Shown here piece by piece: positions 1-7,737 of a DNA stretch of 47,868 nucleotides. The stretch comes from SAT2750 sp964476375. Its GTDB lineage: Bacteria; Planctomycetota; Planctomycetia; Pirellulales; Pirellulaceae. The translations under genes were made by a program, and so were the position numbers. The notes under the pieces were generated by a model, which saw nothing but the letters and a program-made list of their open reading frames with translations, did not search any database and was not told where the DNA came from. The stretch lies in assembly GCA_964476375.1 (NCBI GenBank), contig CAYYZW010000093.1:1-47868 (forward strand), written 5' to 3'. The first letter of the stretch is position 1; every line of letters begins with the position of its first letter.

Positions 1-273
1 GTCGCTTCTCCCGGCCTGCTGCCGCTTCCCTTGGCCAGTTTCTCGGGGTCCTGGACAAGGACCCGCCGTCTCCCCCCGGGGGGCGCCCCGCTGCCCCCCT
101 GCCATGCCCGCGCCCCACGACTGTTTGATGTGCCAGATCACGATGCGGGACTGGTCCGGCAGCACCTTGGAGAGATTCCCCTGGCCGGATTTTTTGCCCA
201 GGGAGAAATAGGCCCGGTAGGGAAACAAAATTTCCTGCATGGATTCACGGCCAGCATGATCCTGTTTGCCTGA
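1..273 (+). CDS. FIST domain protein, C-terminal end (partial)
   Basis: An open frame runs in from the left edge and stops at the TGA at 271-273, so only the last 90 codons are visible. The end of the protein reads GFFAQGEIGPVGKQNFLHGF followed by TASMILF, which matches the closing strand of the FIST C-terminal domain, where a GEIGPVGG.NFLHG(F/Y)T motif is characteristic. FIST domains are sensory or ligand-binding modules, often found in signalling proteins and thought to bind small molecules such as amino acids. The stretch before it (about residues 10-45) is rich in Pro, Arg and Gly and looks like a linker. The N-terminus, any fused output domain and the start codon are outside the window. 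The family call rests on motif recognition only. Confidence 0.72.
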   Translation, partial: VASPGLLPLPLASFSGSWTRTRRLPPGGAPLPPCHARAPRLFDVPDHDAGLVRQHLGEIPLAGFFAQGEIGPVGKQNFLHGFTASMILFA

Positions 274-291
274 GGACTCTTGAGAGGAGAG

Positions 292-999
292 ATGATGATG
301 AAGAACCTGGTCCTGGCTCTTGTGATAGTCATCCTTGCCGGACAGGGGGATGACCTGGAGCAGCGTAACGGGGACCAGCTTCTGCTCCAGCCTCTGCAGG
401 GATTTGTCGGGAGCTGGCGCGGTGTGGGACAGCCTCGCCGTGGATCCACGGTCGGTTCATGGAAGCAGCTTGACGAGTGGCAATGGAAGTTCGAGGAAGG
501 CCACGCCAGCCTTTATTTTTCTTCTGCGGAAAGCAAGTTCTTTCGTAGTGGGCAGCTCCGTCCGACCGGCAAGAAGGGATTTTTTGAGCTGGTTGTTCAG
601 CCCCAGCCTGAGAAATCGACCCCCCGGCGATTCCAGGGGAGACTGGATGAAGCGGGACGGCTGGTGCTGGTGAATCCTGACGCGATCCCAGGGCAGCCGG
701 CACGGATCACGATGCGTTTACTTGCCCGTGGGGATCGCATGACGATGCTTGTCGAGCAACGACTGGGAAAGTCATTTTACGGACGGCTTGCCGAGATTGG
801 CTGTACGCGGCAGGGGAGTGGCTTCGGGAAGGGACAGGCTTTCCCGGAATGTATCGTCTCGGGCGGCCGTGGGACCATCCAGGTCACGTTCGAGGGAAAG
901 GACTATTACGTCTGCTGCAGTGGCTGCAAGGATTTCTTTGACGATGATCCCGAGCAGGCGCTGGCCGAATACCGGCAACGGCTGGCGGAGAAGAAATAA
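292..999 (+). CDS. secreted protein with C-terminal YHS-like cysteine domain
   Basis: This is a 235-residue protein when started at the first of three consecutive ATGs at 292, which is preceded by a GAGGAGAG ribosome site; a TTG at 280 is less likely. Residues 4-17 form a hydrophobic signal peptide. The middle (about 30-165) has the look of a beta-rich lipocalin-like domain (GFVGSWRGVG) and has no family I can name. The last 50 residues resemble a YHS domain: C187-IVSGG, then EGKDYYVCCSGCKDFF with C208, C209 and C212, a layout used to bind metal ions such as copper. It is probably a periplasmic or membrane-facing protein with a metal-related role. It begins 18 nt after the FIST gene and may be co-transcribed with it. 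Confidence 0.8.
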   Translation: MMMKNLVLALVIVILAGQGDDLEQRNGDQLLLQPLQGFVGSWRGVGQPRRGSTVGSWKQLDEWQWKFEEGHASLYFSSAESKFFRSGQLRPTGKKGFFELVVQPQPEKSTPRRFQGRLDEAGRLVLVNPDAIPGQPARITMRLLARGDRMTMLVEQRLGKSFYGRLAEIGCTRQGSGFGKGQAFPECIVSGGRGTIQVTFEGKDYYVCCSGCKDFFDDDPEQALAEYRQRLAEKK

Positions 1000-1014
1000 T
1001 CACCTGCCAGGTCG

Positions 1015-2028
1015 TCAGCCGGCGAGAATCGATTCCCAGCTGCCACTCCGGGCGCTTTGAAAGATCGCCTCGATTACCTGCATGTTCTCCACGGCATCTT
1101 CAATCGGCGTGGGAACAGGGGTGTCATCGATAATTGCCCGTGAGAAAAGGTCCCCCTGGATTCCGTACTGGTCACAGATATCAAAGCAGGTTTCCTCGAT
1201 CCCGGTGGTCTCGCCCTGGTGCCAGAGCCTGCAGGGCTGGTCCGGCGGTGCGTTGAAGGGGATCTCGATTTCAATCCGCCCGGTATCACCGACGATATGG
1301 ACCCGTTGGTAAGGTGCCAGCTGGGTGGAACAGGTAAAGGTCGATGTGCCGCTGCCAAAGTCCAGCATCACGCTACTCAGAATGTCTGTCTGGAAGTCTG
1401 GATCTCGTTCCACCCAGGCCATCGCTCGCTCAGGCAGCCGGTCAAAAATGAACCGTGACAGCGAAATCGGGTAACAGCCGATATCCATCATGCCGCCCCC
1501 TCCGATATCGGCCTGGTTGCGAATATTGTCGGCATCGACGTTGTGGTAAGAAAAAAATGACTGGATTGTTCGCAGTTGCCCGATGGCACCATCCTGGACG
1601 AGCTGCCGGGCCTTTTGCCACTGGGGATGGTGGCGGTACATGAAGGCTTCCATCACCTTCAGTTCCGGGTGGGCCCGGGCGGCATCCACCAGCTGCTGTC
1701 CCTCGGCCGAGCTCAGCCCGATCGGTTTTTCGCAGAGCACATGCTTGCCCGCTTCGATGGCCTGGATCGAGACCGGCACATGCAGGTGATTGGGAAGCGG
1801 ATTGTAGATGGCCTCGATTTCCGGATCGGCAAGTAACTGCTCGTAACTGCCATAGGCCCTGGGAATTCCCAGTTCCGCAGCGGATGCCTCCGCCTTCTCC
1901 AGGTTTCGAGAAGCAATCGCGCGGATGTCGCAATAATCCGCCCCCTGCATCGCCGGGATCACCTTGGCCGTGCCGATCAGCGCCGTGCTGATCACGCCCC
2001 AGCGAATTTTTCTTTCATCAGTGGTCAT
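1015..2028 (-). CDS. Gfo/Idh/MocA family NAD(P)-dependent oxidoreductase
   Basis: This 337-residue protein has the two-domain layout of the family. An N-terminal Rossmann fold starts WGVISTALIG and includes the EAGKHVLCEKPIGL segment, whose EKP lysine contacts cofactor and substrate. A C-terminal alpha/beta domain carries GGGGMMDIGCYPISLSRF, typical of the dihydrodiol dehydrogenase and 1,5-anhydrofructose reductase subgroup. There is no signal peptide, so it should be cytoplasmic. The start ATG at 2028 follows an AAGGAA ribosome site. Its substrate is probably a sugar or sugar derivative but cannot be fixed from sequence. It is convergent with the YHS-like gene (15 nt between the stops) and divergent from the DUF1571 gene. 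Confidence 0.9.
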   Translation of the reverse strand: MTTDERKIRWGVISTALIGTAKVIPAMQGADYCDIRAIASRNLEKAEASAAELGIPRAYGSYEQLLADPEIEAIYNPLPNHLHVPVSIQAIEAGKHVLCEKPIGLSSAEGQQLVDAARAHPELKVMEAFMYRHHPQWQKARQLVQDGAIGQLRTIQSFFSYHNVDADNIRNQADIGGGGMMDIGCYPISLSRFIFDRLPERAMAWVERDPDFQTDILSSVMLDFGSGTSTFTCSTQLAPYQRVHIVGDTGRIEIEIPFNAPPDQPCRLWHQGETTGIEETCFDICDQYGIQGDLFSRAIIDDTPVPTPIEDAVENMQVIEAIFQSARSGSWESILAG

Positions 2029-2180
2029 GTGGATTCCTTGCTGTCGAGCGGTGAGGAGCAGTCAACGGGGCGACAGGATACCAGATTCACGAAGGGTAAA
2101 AAAGCAACCCGCCACTTGCAAGCTGGCCGGCAGGACAAACAATGAACAGGTCAGGGCTTTTTCTTGCCAGGTGGAATGTC

Positions 2181-3158
2181 ATGTCCCAGGACCAGACAAC
2201 CAGTTCCGAGAATGATGGTCTCGAGGTCCAGGAAACGGAACCGGCCGTGTACGGGCTAATACCCCCCCGGCCACGCCGCCTCCCTATCGGCTGGTTGCTT
2301 CTGGTCCTCGTGGCAGGAGGCGTCTTGTTTGCTGGGGTCTCCTGGTGGAAGACCCGGCAGGCGGTTCAGCGCCGCCTGGCTGAACTGGAGAAGGATCGCG
2401 AGGCCGAGCAACGCATGCTCCAGCCTGCCGATGGATCGGATCATCCCGTTGATCCGGTACTCAGTTTTGCCCGGGAAAGCCTGGCCCGCTTTCAGCAGGA
2501 GGTGGTGGATTATACGGCGACGATGATCAAGCGGGAGAGGATCGAGGGCGAACTTCTTCCAACGACAACGATGTTTACCAGGATCCGGAATCCCCTGCAG
2601 CGGGAGGGAGATGCCTCGATTCCCTTGAGTATTTATATCCGCTTTGATGACCCGGCCGGCCAGAAAGGTCGTGAGGTGATCTGGGTGGAGGGAGAGAATA
2701 GCGGCAATATCATTGCCCACGAGGGGGGGTTGCTGGGGTTCAAGCGGCTGTCGCTCAAGCCGACCGGGGTCCTGGCCATGGTTGGAAACCGGTATCCCAT
2801 TACAGAAATGGGTATCGAGAGGTTACTGCAAAAGATGATTGTCCGTGTCCACCAGGACAGGCAGTACAAGAACTGTGAAGTGCAGCTGGAACCGGATGTT
2901 GCACTGGGAATGTCCAGGGGTGTGCGGGTTGTAATCACGCACCCGAAACGATCAGCGAACCATGATTTTTTCCGGGCCGAGGTGGAACTGGACACCCGCC
3001 TGTTCAGTTACTTTCGGTATGCGGCCTATGACTGGCCGCCGGAGGCCGAACAGGAGGCACCGCTGCTGGAGGAGTACATCTACCAGGACGTGAAACTCAA
3101 TCCAGGCCTGGAAGATCGTGCATTTGATCCCGATAACCCGGAATACAATTACCCCTGA
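2181..3158 (+). CDS. membrane-anchored DUF1571 protein
   Basis: The start chosen at ATG 2181 (MSQDQ) gives 325 residues; it has an AGGTGG site just upstream, while an ATG at 2142 would add 13 poorly conserved-looking residues. One transmembrane helix lies at about residues 36-56, followed by a charged helical stretch (58-80). The rest is a DUF1571 domain, recognised by VVDYTATMIKRER, by GREVIWVEGENSG followed by AHEGG, and by LAMVGNRYPITEMG. DUF1571 proteins are common in planctomycetes, have a LolA-like predicted fold, and face the periplasm. No enzymatic residues are visible and the function is unknown; a lipid- or envelope-related binding role is only a guess from the fold. Confidence 0.85.
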   Translation: MSQDQTTSSENDGLEVQETEPAVYGLIPPRPRRLPIGWLLLVLVAGGVLFAGVSWWKTRQAVQRRLAELEKDREAEQRMLQPADGSDHPVDPVLSFARESLARFQQEVVDYTATMIKRERIEGELLPTTTMFTRIRNPLQREGDASIPLSIYIRFDDPAGQKGREVIWVEGENSGNIIAHEGGLLGFKRLSLKPTGVLAMVGNRYPITEMGIERLLQKMIVRVHQDRQYKNCEVQLEPDVALGMSRGVRVVITHPKRSANHDFFRAEVELDTRLFSYFRYAAYDWPPEAEQEAPLLEEYIYQDVKLNPGLEDRAFDPDNPEYNYP

Positions 3159-3194
3159 GTGACCGTTGCCCTGGGGATATGTAGCGAAAAGGGG

Positions 3195-4277
3195 CTATTC
3201 ATTTTCGGTCGTATCGCCGCCGGGTCGACCACCACCACCGCCACCGCTTTCCCGCTGGGCAGCTCGCTCGGTGTAGTACTTTAACATTTCATCTTCTGAA
3301 AGGGTGCCATCCTCGTCCGCATCGGCTGCTGTCAGGCGGCTTCGGAACTGCTCGGGGATTCCCGCGATTTCCTCGGCCGAAAGGATGCCATCCTCATCCT
3401 TGTCATTACTCTCCATGATTCGATTGACGAGTGCTTCTGGATTAAAGGATCCACGTCCCCGGCCACCCCCTCCACTGCCACCGCCGGGCCGTCCGCTTCC
3501 ACCACCAGCGCCACCACCGGATGGGCCCATGGGTGTGGACATGCTCTCACCCGAGTCAATGCCGGTATCCGGCAGGGCGTTCTGGAGTTTCGCCACGGCC
3601 ACAGGTGTGATACCCGTCTCGGAAATGACAAGGGCGGAAAGGTTGGACAGGTTCTCTAAAAAAGGAAGACCATCGTCAGAGATCTTGGTGCCACGGAGTT
3701 GAAGTGTGTGTAGCTTGGTGAGTTGCTGTACATGCTGAAGACCCTTGTCGGTAATTCCGGTGCCTTCGAGGTTCAATCGGTTGAGACTTTTCAGCGAGGC
3801 AAGGTGAACCAGTCCGTCATCGGTCACTTGGGAGTTTGCCAGGTTGAGATAATTCAGTTTCGTTGTTTTTGCAATCGAGGCGAGTCCTGCATCACCGATA
3901 TTCTCGTTACAGGTGAGCTGGACCAGTTCAGTAACCTCTTCAAGATGGGCCATGCCTGCATCGGTTACCTGGGTGCCGCTTAGCATAACAACCTGCAGGC
4001 CCTTGATTTTCGGCAGGTAGGACATCGCCTCGTCGCCGATCGTGGTTCCGTTCAGGTCGAGATAGGAGACGTTCTCCAGTTCAACCAGGGCGGCCAGGTC
4101 ACTATCCTGGATGTCCTTTTTCGTGAACTGGACGGTCACGGAATGTCGTCCCTGGATGGTTGCTCCCAGGTTTTTCACGGCCTGGCGCGCCTTGAGCTGG
4201 GCCGGATCGGGCTTCGTGGATTTATTGCAACCGGTGGTGATGGCGAGCACGATCAGCAGGGTGATGGAAGTTCGCAT
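3195..4277 (-). CDS. LRR and EF-hand putative lipoprotein
   Basis: This is a 360-residue exported protein. The N-terminus (MRTSITLLIVLAITTGCNK) is a signal peptide with a somewhat atypical lipobox at Cys17. Residues about 60-240 hold seven leucine-rich repeats of the cysteine-containing/VTDAGL type. A Gly-rich linker (254-276) leads to two canonical EF-hand loops: D292-K-D294-E-D296-G ending at E303, and D319-A-D321-E-D323-G ending at E330. Both loops keep all the acidic calcium ligands. The tail is again Gly-rich. The likely role is calcium-dependent binding of a protein or surface polymer in the periplasm or at the outer membrane. Stops are tail-to-tail with the DUF1571 gene, 36 nt apart. 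Confidence 0.88.
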   Translation of the reverse strand: MRTSITLLIVLAITTGCNKSTKPDPAQLKARQAVKNLGATIQGRHSVTVQFTKKDIQDSDLAALVELENVSYLDLNGTTIGDEAMSYLPKIKGLQVVMLSGTQVTDAGMAHLEEVTELVQLTCNENIGDAGLASIAKTTKLNYLNLANSQVTDDGLVHLASLKSLNRLNLEGTGITDKGLQHVQQLTKLHTLQLRGTKISDDGLPFLENLSNLSALVISETGITPVAVAKLQNALPDTGIDSGESMSTPMGPSGGGAGGGSGRPGGGSGGGGRGRGSFNPEALVNRIMESNDKDEDGILSAEEIAGIPEQFRSRLTAADADEDGTLSEDEMLKYYTERAAQRESGGGGGGRPGGDTTENE

Positions 4278-4440
4278 GGAGGCAGGCCTTCAAAAAGAGC
4301 GTTTTAATCAACTTACAAGCGTATCATCAAAAGCCGGGGAGTTCACTCATTTGCCATGGCCTTTTCATGATTCATGTTTTTTTCGTTAGGCCGCTGGTGA
4401 AGATGGTTTTTTTGTCAGCCAAAGCAGCTTATGGTGATAC

Positions 4441-5961
4441 ATGGCAATCCGTCGAATGACGGCTGACAGAGTTCTTCACTTATCAGGTACCTGGAGCACG
4501 TTGGTGGTCAAGCGATTTCTTTTTGTCTTGTCATTCGTGTGGTTCTTCCATCATGAGGGGTCTCTCCTGGGCGCCCGGGCCGATGAGCCCTCCAGGCCGA
4601 ATATTATTCTGATCATGGCCGACGACATGGGCTATGGCGATCCCCGCTGCTTCAATCCGGACTCCCGTATCCCCACTCCGAACATCGATCAGCTGGCGAG
4701 GCAGGGACTTCGTTTTACCGATGCCCATGCACCGGCGTCGGTCTGTGTACCCACGCGATATGGACTGTTGACGGGCCGGTACCCCTTTCGTAGTGAACGG
4801 TCAGAGCGCGTGGAAAGTCGTATTGAGCCTGGGAGGATGACCCTGGCATCCCTGCTCTCGGGCCAGGGGTACACGACGGCCTGCCTGGGAAAATGGCACC
4901 AGGGTTTTGACGGCGGCAAGGTACGACAGGATTATGCGATGCCCCTGAAAGGGGGGCCCGTGGATCGTGGGTTTGACTTTTTCTTTGGCATTCCTGCCTC
5001 GCTGGACATCCCTCCCTATTACTGGATCGAGAATGACCACTGCCTGGCCGCTCCAACGGAGACCATCGAGGATAATTTCAGTGAAGGCTGGACTCGTATC
5101 CAGGGTGCCTTTTGGCGATCCGGGAATATTGCTCCACGTTTTCGCCATGTCGATGTGCTTCCTCAACTGCGCCGCCGTGCGGTTGATTACCTCAAGCAGC
5201 ACCAGAAAGAAAGTCCGGAAAAACCACTTTTCCTTTACCTCCCACTCCCGGCACCCCATACCCCCTGGCTGCCGACTCGCCGTTACCAGGGGAAAAGCGG
5301 CGCGGGGGAGTATGGAGACTTTACTTTCCAGGTCGATAGTGTCGTGGGGGAAGTACTTTCAACGATCGAGGACCTGGGGATCTATGAAAACACGCTGGTG
5401 ATTTTTACCAGTGACAATGGTCCCGTCTGGTATCCGGCTGACGTGGAACGGTTTAACCACAATGCCACCGGCCCGCTCAGGGGCATGAAGGGAGATGCCT
5501 GGGAGGGAGGGCACCGGATGCCATTTGTTGTCCGCTGGCCAGGACATATACGTGCCGGCGGCACCTGCCACCAGATAATCTGCCACACGGACCTGATAGC
5601 CACGCTGGCGGCCATCCTCCAGTTTCCACTTCCGGAGGGTGCCGGGGAGGACAGTATCAGTTTCCTTCCACTGCTAAAGGATCCCCAGCGAGAGAATCCA
5701 ACCCGGACGACCCTGGTCACGCAGTCGTCGGGACGCGTGCTGACGCTTCGCGATGGAAACTGGAAACTGATTCCCCAGCTTGGCAGTGGTGGATTCTCAC
5801 AACCGCGCAAGGAAAAACCGGTTGCCAACGGGCCCAGGGGCCAGCTCTACCGGCTTGACCTGGACGTGGCAGAAACCACGAATCTCTGGCTGGATGAAGA
5901 GAAACAGGTGATGCAGATGACCAGGCTGCTCGAGCAGATCAAGGCCGGCTCGAATCCCTGA
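4441..5961 (+). CDS. exported sulfatase (arylsulfatase family)
   Basis: The product removes sulfate esters from an organic substrate. The N-terminal sulfatase signature is clear: NIILIMADDMGYGD (metal-binding Asp61 and Asp62), NIDQLARQGLRFTDAHAPAS and C102-VPTR-YGLLTG, in which Cys102 is the residue normally converted to formylglycine by a sulfatase-modifying enzyme not seen here. Later metal and sulfate site segments include LGKWHQG, PHTPW and FTSDNG. A signal peptide (KRFLFVLSFVWFF, ending near ARA-DEP) places it outside the cytoplasm. The ATG at 4441 has no clear ribosome site. A GTG at 4504, seven nt after GGAG and directly before the signal peptide, is a good alternative start and would remove 21 residues. 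The natural substrate could be a sulfated algal or animal glycan, as is common in planctomycetes. Confidence 0.93.
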   Translation: MAIRRMTADRVLHLSGTWSTLVVKRFLFVLSFVWFFHHEGSLLGARADEPSRPNIILIMADDMGYGDPRCFNPDSRIPTPNIDQLARQGLRFTDAHAPASVCVPTRYGLLTGRYPFRSERSERVESRIEPGRMTLASLLSGQGYTTACLGKWHQGFDGGKVRQDYAMPLKGGPVDRGFDFFFGIPASLDIPPYYWIENDHCLAAPTETIEDNFSEGWTRIQGAFWRSGNIAPRFRHVDVLPQLRRRAVDYLKQHQKESPEKPLFLYLPLPAPHTPWLPTRRYQGKSGAGEYGDFTFQVDSVVGEVLSTIEDLGIYENTLVIFTSDNGPVWYPADVERFNHNATGPLRGMKGDAWEGGHRMPFVVRWPGHIRAGGTCHQIICHTDLIATLAAILQFPLPEGAGEDSISFLPLLKDPQRENPTRTTLVTQSSGRVLTLRDGNWKLIPQLGSGGFSQPRKEKPVANGPRGQLYRLDLDVAETTNLWLDEEKQVMQMTRLLEQIKAGSNP

Positions 5962-5973
5962 CTTGAAACAATA

Positions 5974-6012
5974 AAGGGGTTGCCGCTTCCCTGGGGAAGC
6001 AGACAACCCCTT
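5974..6012 (+). terminator. long two-part hairpin after sulfatase gene
   Basis: An outer 9-bp stem (AAGGGGTTG with CAACCCCTT) and an inner 6-bp stem (GCTTCC with GGAAGC) around a 4-nt loop form one hairpin that begins 13 nt after the sulfatase stop codon. No T-tract follows, so it may end transcription with Rho or protect the mRNA end instead of acting as a classic intrinsic terminator. Confidence 0.55.
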
Positions 6013-6228
6013 CAAGTCGCCGGTACGAGGGGCACGGCAAAATTTCGTACCGAACGTTCTCTCTTCTCTGTTTTCCGACCCATATTTTCAGCACTCTTTG
6101 CCTCTTGTTGTATGCACAGGGCATGCCAACCGCGCACCATTATTCTCTTAATTATTGGATGTGGAAGGACTTAGGGTTTTTCTGGAGGTTCGGAAGATGA
6201 TTGGCCAGAAACACCTCCTGTCATCAAA

Positions 6229-6257
6229 TTGATAGCAGAACGTGTTCATTCGATAAC
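6229..6257 (+). promoter_or_regulatory. candidate sigma70-type promoter
   Basis: TTGATA and GATAAC are separated by exactly 17 nt, upstream of the beta-propeller gene. The expected RNA start would give a leader of about 50 nt before the ATG at 6315. This is pattern matching only. Confidence 0.3.
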
Positions 6258-6314
6258 GGCTGTCATATAAAGGGGCGGGCGCCGGGCTGGAACACAAGCT
6301 GGGAGAAAAAAACG

Positions 6315-7715
6315 ATGAGAATGATTTGCATGGCCTTTTGGAGCGTGATCCTGGCAAGCGGGCTGGTTTCACCAGTGGTCGACGCCGAGTCACCGCGGGA
6401 TATCGGTTCACGACTGGAGCTTTTTGCCGATGACGCGCTGATCGAGAAACTCTCTGGCAAGGCAGCACAGCGCCTTCACCGGCCGGTTCCCCGTGACGTT
6501 GTGCTGGTGACAGACAAGCCCTGGGAAGGGAACACGTCTGCCTACTACACGATCTTCCAGGATGGAGACCTCTACCGGATGTACTATCGCGGATCCCATT
6601 TTGATGAGGTCAAGAAAGCGGCCACCCACCGGGAAGTGACCTGTTATGCCGAGAGTCGTGACGGGGTTGAATGGAAAAAACCGGAACTTGACCTGTTTGA
6701 ATTTGACGGTTCCAGGGCGAACAATATCGTCTGGGACGGGATCGGCACCCATTGTTTTACCCCTTTCAAGGACGCCAACCCGGATTGCGCCCTGGATGCA
6801 CGCTACAAGGCCGTGGCCCGTGGGCGACCGCTGGGAAAAAAGGGCCTCTACATCTACAAGTCACGGGACGCGATTCACTGGAACCTGATGGCTGATGAGC
6901 CGGTGATCACGACCGGTGCCTTTGATTCCCAGAACCTGGCGTTCTGGGATCCAGAGCGTGGGCTCTACGTTTCTTACCACCGCAATTTTGTCGACGGCGT
7001 GCGGGCGATTATGACCTGTACCTCGGAGGATTTCGTCACGTGGACCGAGCCGGTCTACCTGGAATACGGTGACGCTCCCAACCAGCACCTCTATACCAAT
7101 GCCATCATGCCGTACCTGCGGGCACCCCATATCAAGGTTGGTTTTCCAACCCGTTACCTGCCCAGCGAGGGGAGCCGGGTGGAGCCAATTTTCATGATCA
7201 GCCGTGACGGGCTGGTGTTCAAGCGATGGAACGAGGCGCTGATTCCCGAGAATGCGCCGGAGGATCGGAATGGAAATCGAAGCAATTACATGACTCGAGG
7301 CCTGCTGCAGCTTCCCGGGAGTGACCGCGAGTTATCGGTCTATGCCACCGAGGCCTATTACACTGGACCGGACAGCCGGGTCCGCCGTTTCTCTTTCCGG
7401 GTGGATGGTTTTGTGTCGATCCATGGTGAGGCGGCTGGCGATACATTGCTGACCAGGCCGTTTACTTTCAGTGGTGACCAGCTTGTCCTGAATTACCAGG
7501 TGGCCAAAAAAGGGGGCTTGCGGGTGGAAATCCAGGGGGCGGACGGAAAACCGCTTGAGGGTCTTTCGCTGGCGAACTGTCAGCCACTCGGAGGAGACGA
7601 GATTGAGAAATCGGTACGCTGGCGAGGCGGTTCTCTCAAGGGGCTTTCCGGAAAGCCTGTCCGCCTGCTCTTTGAGCTGGATGGTGTGGATCTCTACTCC
7701 CTTCGTTTCCGATAA
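6315..7715 (+). CDS. exported beta-propeller protein, glycoside hydrolase 32/43-like
   Basis: The start at ATG 6315, preceded by GGGAG, gives 466 residues with a signal peptide ending at about VDA-ESP. The body has repeated blade-like segments typical of five-bladed propeller glycosidase-like proteins of planctomycetes: YYTIFQDGDLYRMYYRG, CYAESRDGVEWKKPELDL, YIYKSRDAIHWNL and CTSEDFVTWTEP. The SRDG..W pattern is shared with GH32/GH43/GH130-like hydrolases. I cannot place a full catalytic triad, so hydrolase activity is likely but not shown. The C-terminal 100 residues look like a beta-sandwich. The next gene begins 22 nt downstream on the same strand, which suggests a two-gene operon. Confidence 0.75.
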   Translation: MRMICMAFWSVILASGLVSPVVDAESPRDIGSRLELFADDALIEKLSGKAAQRLHRPVPRDVVLVTDKPWEGNTSAYYTIFQDGDLYRMYYRGSHFDEVKKAATHREVTCYAESRDGVEWKKPELDLFEFDGSRANNIVWDGIGTHCFTPFKDANPDCALDARYKAVARGRPLGKKGLYIYKSRDAIHWNLMADEPVITTGAFDSQNLAFWDPERGLYVSYHRNFVDGVRAIMTCTSEDFVTWTEPVYLEYGDAPNQHLYTNAIMPYLRAPHIKVGFPTRYLPSEGSRVEPIFMISRDGLVFKRWNEALIPENAPEDRNGNRSNYMTRGLLQLPGSDRELSVYATEAYYTGPDSRVRRFSFRVDGFVSIHGEAAGDTLLTRPFTFSGDQLVLNYQVAKKGGLRVEIQGADGKPLEGLSLANCQPLGGDEIEKSVRWRGGSLKGLSGKPVRLLFELDGVDLYSLRFR

Positions 7716-7737
7716 CCCCCGCCCCAGATGATTCTCG

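Larger units (their letters stand above)
5962..6314. other. intergenic region, 353 nt
   Basis: I see no gene here. It holds a long hairpin directly after the sulfatase stop, an AT-rich unstructured stretch, and a candidate promoter for the beta-propeller gene; both are listed separately. Confidence 0.6.
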
